DNA of 64,000 nt from Trematomus loennbergii (Eukaryota > Chordata > Actinopteri > Perciformes > Nototheniidae), in NCBI GenBank assembly GCA_012861695.1, contig JAAOOA010000613.1, forward strand, positions 102,501 through 166,500. The letters run 5' to 3'. The position numbers were made by a program, and so were the translations under genes. Below the pieces are notes generated by a model. The model saw only the letters and a program-made list of their open reading frames with translations, did no database searches and had not been told where the DNA came from. The stretch's first letter is position 1. Every line of letters begins with the position of its first letter. Of this stretch, positions 56,459-64,000 are shown piece by piece.

Positions 56459-57190
56459 ATAAGTTCTGGGCTTAAAGACAATCAAATGAACGTGTCTGGA
56501 GTTTTAGCTGCCAAAGAGCTAATGTGAGATGATGAAGACAGAAACTGAGCTTGGAAGAGAATACATTTGACTTTTGTTGACAAGATTGCCAGAGAAATTG
56601 TTAAAAATGAACGATATTGCAACCTCTTCTGGAGGTCTTTTAAGTCTCATGATATACATTTGGATTCAAGCAGCACCCATTTTTTGATACATGTATTTGT
56701 GAAGTTGTTCTTTCTACATCCTACATGAGAATCAGTGTTATTTTGTTGAGGTATGACAGGGAATAGCGAAAAAAGAGCTGTGCAAAATCCAAGGTAATTA
56801 CTTCAAAATAAACCAGAGAGAAATATAATTGATTATCAATTTTTTTGCTGAATCACAGTTCCTTTTTTAAATGAAATGAGCTGAAGATCGGATGCAGAAC
56901 ACATCATACATCACTAGAGTTAAGGTGACCCCTTAATCAGATGAAACCATTCGAATAAATAAAGTTTGGTGGTTTTACAGCTTACTTCCTTCCACCTGTC
57001 TGAGTACTGAAATAAATCAAACTGAGTACTGAAACAATGGAGTTAAATGGATTTGCAACACCTAAAGATCTGCTAATGTTGGGAACCAAACTGAAAATGG
57101 AGGCAACAACCTTTACACATTGATTTTGAGAAATACAGTGACCCCTCCTATGACTTTTTGACCTGAATTAGAGCAAAAATAAAACATAAC
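56459..57190. other. Noncoding stretch, no gene recognised
   Basis: AT-rich, nothing recognised. Confidence 0.4.
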
Positions 57191-57198
57191 ACCTCGAC

Positions 57199-58244
57199 TA
57201 GGGATGGGTACCGAGCCCCGGTATTAAACGGGCCCCGGGGCTGAATTATTAAAGACCGTGGTACCGTTAAGCTCCGACGTTATCGGTCTTTTTATCGGTA
57301 CTGGAGACATCTAAAAAATATGTCATGTGTATTATTGCTACACAAACATTATATTGCAGTTTAAGTGTCGCCAACTCCGTTTCTAATACGCAAAAAGACT
57401 GTAAAATGCGTCATTTTTAGTATTTTCGATCTCTCCAATCCAGACGAGAGATCTCTCTCCCCGCCTGTGTGCGAGGGGCGGGGCAGTTTACACACACGCA
57501 GCTGCTACATGCAGCAACACACACACACGGAGGAGATGGCGGAGAGAACGCGCTCCGAGGTGTGGTTAAACTTTACCCGCTCGCTCGTTGCCTAAAGTGC
57601 AATAAGAGTTTAGCATGTCAGGGCGGTAACACGAGCAATTTGTCTAAACATCTTGCAAAAGTGCACCACGTTCAGACGGAGAAATGCACCGGGTTCGACT
57701 GTCTCTCTAGTAGCTCTGTAGCCCCATCCACGAGTAACGTTTCCACGTCAGGTATATTATGTATGCTAGCAGCAACACACGGAGCTAACTCAATGATTCA
57801 AACATGGGTTAATGATTAGAGGGAACTGAGTTATTTAGTTTGTTAAAGTTTCAGCTATTCTGTTTACAGTTCTGTCATCAGATTATTTAATATGATTTGT
57901 TAAAACGTTGTTGTTTCTGTTGATGTGAAATATTATGTATTTCATTTAAATAAAAAGCAATGTTAGTTTTGTTCACAATTTGTTAATTTTCATTTAATTG
58001 TTTATTTGAATAGGGACAATGCACATTAATGAACACTTTAGACAAATAATGCTTCAAGTGTAAATATGCCGGATTTTAGCTTTGAGCTAATTTCCATCCG
58101 TAGTCCCTGACATACAACATATAGTTAGTTTACCTAATTTTTCTCTCCAAAAGAACCGATAAGAGTACCGTTAAAAGACCGGACCGATAAGCGGTATCGA
58201 TAAAAGTAGTAGTACCGTTAAAACCTTAACGATACCCATCCCTA
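57199..58244 (+). mobile_element. hAT-G element with BED-finger transposase relic
   Basis: Inverted ends TAGGGATGGGTACCG / CGATACCCATCCCTA. 8-bp duplication ACCTCGAC (57191-57198) and ACCTCGCT (58245-58252), 6 of 8 matching. Subterminal TATCGGT/ACCGATA motifs repeat at both ends. About 1.05 kb, derived from an autonomous element by internal deletion that kept the start of the transposase. The segment around 57960-58100 (TTTATTTGAATAGGGACAAT) resembles the 3' end of another dispersed element in reverse. Confidence 0.88.
57536..57819 (+). pseudogene. hAT transposase N-terminal fragment (BED zinc finger)
   Basis: An ATG at 57536 starts MAERTRSEVWLNFTRS. A frameshift near 57585 moves to the frame giving CLKCNKSLACQGGNTSNLSK followed by HLAKVHH. 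C-x2-C and H-x4-H spacing is that of a BED-type finger, the DNA-binding domain at the start of hAT/ZBED transposases. The catalytic RNase H-like domain is entirely missing, so it cannot transpose anything. The reading frame runs on to 57819 through serine-rich linker and unrelated sequence. Confidence 0.75.
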
Positions 58245-58296
58245 ACCTCGCTTCTTTATTAAAATACATCTGCCTATCAGAAACAATTGACTTATT

Positions 58297-59873
58297 ATGG
58301 GCTCAGAACAGTCTCATAATACACACATGCACACAGAAGGATTCACACTTGTATTCATGACGCAAAATGATCACACTTGTATTTCCGGATCCACACTTGT
58401 GTTTTTCAATGCACACACAAATGTGTTCCGTTTCATATACATGTAAATAAAATCCAAATACAGAAAAAAGTTTTACATATGTATTTTTGATCCTCACATA
58501 TTTGTTTTCCGTTTAAATCCCCTGAACCTGCAAACACAAACCGCTTTCTGTGCATGGATCGCTGTGCATTCGTGTGTGGGTTTTTTGAGACTCCCCTGAC
58601 GGTCACCCGATTCGTACTTGTAATTTTTTCATCTATAGCCAATCAGATGTCTCCTCAATTCTAAGCCAATCACATGAGCGCGCCCCACGAGGGTAGATTT
58701 ATTGCGTTCATGTCACTTCATATACGCATTTTGCGTAGTCCGGAGCAGGGTTTCCGCGGACAGAATTTAATTTTACCGGACAAATTTGAAACTTACCGGT
58801 CATGTTTCAATAATAAAAATAATAAGAATTGTGTAGCAGCGTTTCCGTTAGGTAATTACCGGACTATGACCGGATAATAACACGGGAGTAAGGATCATCT
58901 CTTTTCCTCTCTCCCTCCCTCTCTCCTGACAGCCCGTCAGTTTCTCATGCAGCTCGCTAAAACTTCACTCGCGTTTATGTCCATATCGATCAGATCCAGC
59001 TCTCCTGATCGGCCTTTATAGAGAGCACCGATCAAACTATTAAGAGTGAATATCGGCCGATAATGACCGGCGGGGCTCCCCCCGTTGACAGTTCACTGTC
59101 TAGCACTGGCTTCGTAGTGCACTGATCGATTAGGCTAAGCTAACCTGTAGCTGCTCCCTCCACACTCACAACAACTTCATACAGACATAAATAAAGCAGC
59201 TGTATTCGCCATACAGGAAACACACATTTAAAACAGTTTTGCCTGCCGTTTTTATGTACACAAGCATTCATTAATGGTTCGGAAAGTGGCACTGTACCTT
59301 AATAATATAAAGGCTTGTATTTGCGTGCATTTCCTGCTCGGAAAGTGGCAATGTACTGAGAGTGGAGGTGTCCTGAGATTAGCGCCTGCAGGCAGGCTCC
59401 ATGGACCTGTCAGCTCCGGACAGCGCAAAATGCGTACATGAAGCGCTACGTCATGAACGCAAGAAATCTACCCTCGTGGGGGCGCGCTCATGTGATTGGC
59501 TTAGAATTGAGGAGACATCTGATTGGCTATAGATAGAAAAAATTACAAGTACGAATCGGGTCACCGTCAGGGGAGTCTCAAAAAACCCACACACGAATGC
59601 ACAGCGATCCATGCACAGAAAGCGGTTTGTGTTTGCAGGTGCAGCGGTTTTAAACGGAAAACAAATATGTGAGGATCAAAAATACATATGTAAAACTTTT
59701 TTCTGTATTTGGATTTTATTTACATGTATATGAAACGGAACACATTTGTGTGTGCATTGAAAAACACAAGTGTGGATCCGGAAATACAAGTGTGAATCCT
59801 TTTGCGGATCATGAAATACAAGTGTGAATCCTTCTGTGTGCATGTGTGTATTATGAGACTGTTCTGAGCCCAT
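58297..59873. mobile_element. Element with long (~440 bp) inverted terminal repeats
   Basis: Arms 58297-~58740 and ~59430-59873 are near-perfect inverse copies: ATGGGCTCAGAACAGTCTCA / TGAGACTGTTCTGAGCCCAT at the tips, TACCCTCGTGGGG-type sequence at the inner ends. They differ by small indels. Flanks GACTTATT (58289-58296) and AACTTATC (59874-59881) match at 6 of 8, both transitions. The centre holds cassettes shared with 46203-46733 and with 1460-1565. No transposase. Long arms with 8-9 bp duplications occur in MULE-like and P-like elements; assignment is open. Confidence 0.82.
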
Positions 59874-59881
59874 AACTTATC

Positions 59882-61596
<1,715 letters not shown>

Positions 61597-61870
61597 GTGT
61601 ACGAGCCCTGAACCTGTAATTATATAGCAAATTATGCAATGCGACACAAAACGATATGATACGATACCAAATGGTACGATACAAAAATCATACAAAAGAT
61701 ACAAAACGATATATGAAAACGATACTAAACAATATGGTACCAACAATATGATACAATTAAATTAAACCAAATTATACATTTCCAAATATTACGATACAAA
61801 ACGATACGATACCAAACAACACTGTAGGATATGATACCAAACTATAAGATTAAATCGTAAATATGATGCA
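61597..61870 (+). repeat. Degenerate GATACNAAACGATAC-type repeat, copy 2
   Basis: Starts GTGTACGAGCCCTGAACCTG, then a long run of degenerate units such as ACGATATGATACGATACCAA and AACGATACTAAACAATATGG. Longer than the 56325 copy. Confidence 0.7.
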
Positions 61871-62894
61871 ATATTAAAACTATACGATATGTTCAAGACC
61901 ACATCATTTGATTTGGGATTTAACTCAGAAAACAGTGCTTCAGTCTAACCCTATTCAATCTTAGGACCCTACATTTCCATTTTTCCAACAAATCATATTC
62001 TCTGTTCAGGACATCTCTATGAGAGTTTTTACAAAGGGTTGACGTTCAATCTTTGAGCAGATTTGTAATTTGGAGCAGTTTTGACTCTTAAGCTGTGGCA
62101 AACACTTACCATGTAGTATTACAATACTGCATATAATCACAGCTGTGAAAAACAAAAGAAGAACAAAACATGTAAATATATTAAACTATGATCAACATCC
62201 TCCTGTAAGCACTTCGGTTTAGAAATGAATCGCCTCAAGGTCAACTAAAAATCTCCATAATATCTTGTACATTCAGTATGTTAATATATCATTTATCATC
62301 ACCTCCTTTTAAATAGAGCCTGTAACTACAGACAAGCATCTTTGCACTTTGGCAGTTGTCTCATTGATGAGTTTAACACATGAGAGCAACAATCTGGTGT
62401 CCATTTACCCCCTGCTGTGAGGCGCCTGCTAAGACTCGATCACTTGGCAGCGACCTGACTCTCAGCATCCAAAAACAGCCGCTCAGCGGTACATCCAACA
62501 CAAGGGCAAAACACAAGAAAAACAGTCAACATATACAAGGGCGAAATGTGTCTCAACAATGTAGGACAAGATTAAAAGTACACAAAAAAACTGTGCACTG
62601 TGTTGGAAAAATATCACTGGTCACCGGCTTGAGCTTCAATCTCAGGATCCATGTATTTGTGATCCTCTCCAGAATGGAAGTAGTCATCACATACAGAGCA
62701 TCAACTAGTTCCTGAACAGTGTCCTTCACATGCTGATATCCAAGAGAGGGAGTTACACAGTCACAAGATGGAGGAATAGAAAGCAGTATTCAATGTTTAC
62801 TTCAGATTAGCTCCACGTCAGAAATGATCATGCTTGTCATATGTCTATCTCCATAGAGGCTGAATCATCATGTTAATCACATAGCTATCATCAG
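61871..62894. other. Noncoding stretch, no gene recognised
   Basis: No gene recognised. The 111-codon frame at 62380-62715 (+) has no known domain. Confidence 0.4.
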
Positions 62895-62969
62895 AGTTGT
62901 AATAATATTACTTTTGTCGGTAACGGAGTAGTGTAACGCGTTACTTTTATAATTCAGTAATCACACTAC

Positions 62970-63206
62970 AGGACTCTTTAAAGTAGAGACACTACATACT
63001 GATATACACCTGAACATCAGCAGGAGAGGACTCTTTAAAGTAGAGACACTACATACTGATATACACCTGAACATCAGCAGGAGAGGACTCTTTAAAGTAG
63101 AGACACTACATACTGATATACACCTGAACATCAGCTGGAGAAAACTCTTTAAAGTAGAGACACTATATACTGATATACACCTGAACATCAGCAGGAGAGG
63201 ACTCTT
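62970..63206. repeat. 57-bp minisatellite, about 4 units, inside hAT-H
   Basis: Same unit as at 24729 and 44463 (AGGACTCTTTAAAGTAGAGA onward), starting and ending within AGGACTCTT. None of the TTAA-B terminal sequence accompanies it. One unit differs at several bases (GCTGGAGAAAACTC and CTATATAC near 63135-63170). Confidence 0.95.
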
Positions 63207-63451
63207 ACAAAGTAACGCGTTACTGTAATAATATTACTTTTGTCGGTAACGGAGTAGTGTAACGCGTTACTTTTATAATTCAGTAATCACACTACAGTTA
63301 CTAACATTGCCCCGACACGCGTTACTTCGTTACTTTTATAAAATCAGTCATAATCACACTGACAGACAAGAGGGGTTTCCGCCGCAGGTTTATATGTACG
63401 TAATCTGCGCGACTTGCGCGTCCACATCTCCGCGTGCAGTGCTGCATAAAC

Positions 63452-63847
63452 ATGGCTGAGTCAGCGATAACTTTCGAGGGGTGGAGGTATGCCCATTATT
63501 TTGAGTTCGTCCGAAGAATAGACAGGAATGTGACGGTGAGGTGCAAACTGTGTCCAGGCCAGAAGCTGTTATCCACTGCTGCAAACACCACGTCAAACCT
63601 CAACAAACACCTGCAAAGAACACATGCTAAGGTGAAGCTAATAGCTAAGGACCCCCGAACCCAGAGTGAGGATGTTGTGCGCCGCCGCCGACCCCTGAAG
63701 CAGCACAAATTAGAATTTGGAGGACCGGTAACCAAAGCAGAGATGGACAGGCTTGTAGCATCCTTCATAGTAGAGGTAATGTTGCCCATTTGCACAGTGG
63801 AATCACCATCGCATCGTTCAGAGATATACTGCGCAAAATACAGATAG
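63452..63847 (+). pseudogene. hAT transposase, N-terminal part only
   Basis: Begins MAESAITFEGWRYAHYFEF. A BED-type zinc finger follows at about residues 26-60, with CKLC (C-x2-C) and HLQRTH (H-x4-H) around a TSNLNK segment. A basic linker comes next (RRRRPLKQHKLEFGG), then the VASFIVEVMLPICTVESP segment that normally leads into the transposase core. The frame leaves this similarity after about residue 125 and stops at 63847. The downstream sequence to 64000 has no catalytic domain. Intact hAT transposases are usually about 600-700 residues, so this is a severe 3' truncation. It may bind DNA if expressed, but cannot be a complete transposase. Confidence 0.82.
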
Positions 63848-64000
63848 CAGGAGACAGAGGACAGCCATAGTCAGAGCTATCTGGATCTGTCTTATGCGAC
63901 AATGGAAACTGAACTAAAGAGAACATTTGAAACTTTAGCAGTCTGCGTGATCTGCCTGTAGGGAGGGGCGGGCCGGCCCTGCGAGTGAAGTAACGAGTAA

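Larger units (their letters stand above)
62895..64000 (+). mobile_element. hAT-H element, rearranged and running off the window
   Basis: The 5' region TTACTTTTGTCGGTAACGGA then GTGTAACGCGTTACTTTTAT is present twice in direct orientation (about 62905-62970 and 63230-63297), with a 57-bp minisatellite array between. It continues to a hAT transposase start at 63452. The element's 3' side is mostly lost. At 63939-63981 there is a piece of hAT-C right end (GCCTGTAGGGAGGGGCGG), then GAAGTAACGAGTAA at the window edge. Confidence 0.75.

Overview
The window looks like noncoding DNA from a ray-finned (teleost) fish nuclear genome. I infer this from AT-rich sequence, long CA/GT microsatellites, L2/Rex1-type LINE tails, a tRNA-derived SINE, and many nonautonomous hAT and TTAA-target DNA transposons of the kinds common in percomorph fish. 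I find no intact conventional protein-coding gene. The only candidate host coding pieces are one possible terminal exon (5517-5623, +) and one interrupted open frame (45199-45459, -). The large open frames elsewhere come from tandem repeats or transposons.

Layout. 1-5.5 kb is mostly single-copy noncoding DNA with one truncated MITE and one TTAA MITE. 5.5-10.1 kb holds the candidate exon, a LINE tail, a TTAA MITE, a SINE and a CA-rich TTAA element. 10.6-19.2 kb holds hAT elements with internal minisatellites, including a head-to-head fused hAT that swallowed a Rex1-like LINE with a broken reverse transcriptase. 20.9-21.5 kb is a hAT carrying a SINE. 24.4-26.05 kb is a TTAA element carrying 23 near-identical copies of a 57-bp repeat. 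28.2-34.0 kb is a tandem segmental duplication whose two units differ by a TTAA MITE, a putative solo LTR, an L2 LINE fragment and a 1.8-kb segment. 36.0-37.0 and 41.9-43.5 kb hold hATs with target-site duplications. 44-48.4 kb holds a second 57-bp array, an orphan interrupted frame, a long TTAA MITE, a complete hAT and an RT remnant. 49.1-50.3 kb is a three-level nested transposon stack. 51.7-54.95 kb holds four elements of different families. 57.2-59.9 kb holds a hAT with a BED-finger transposase relic and an element with arms of about 440 bp. 62.9-64.0 kb holds a broken hAT transposase gene beside a third 57-bp array.

The most informative evidence is internal to the window. Empty and filled versions of the same site prove the TTAA target of one MITE family. 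Exact or near-exact 8-bp duplications delimit several hAT elements. The two TE families with internal minisatellites, and the escape of the 57-bp repeat into a hAT context, are the least ordinary observations. Stretches not listed were read and gave nothing I can support.
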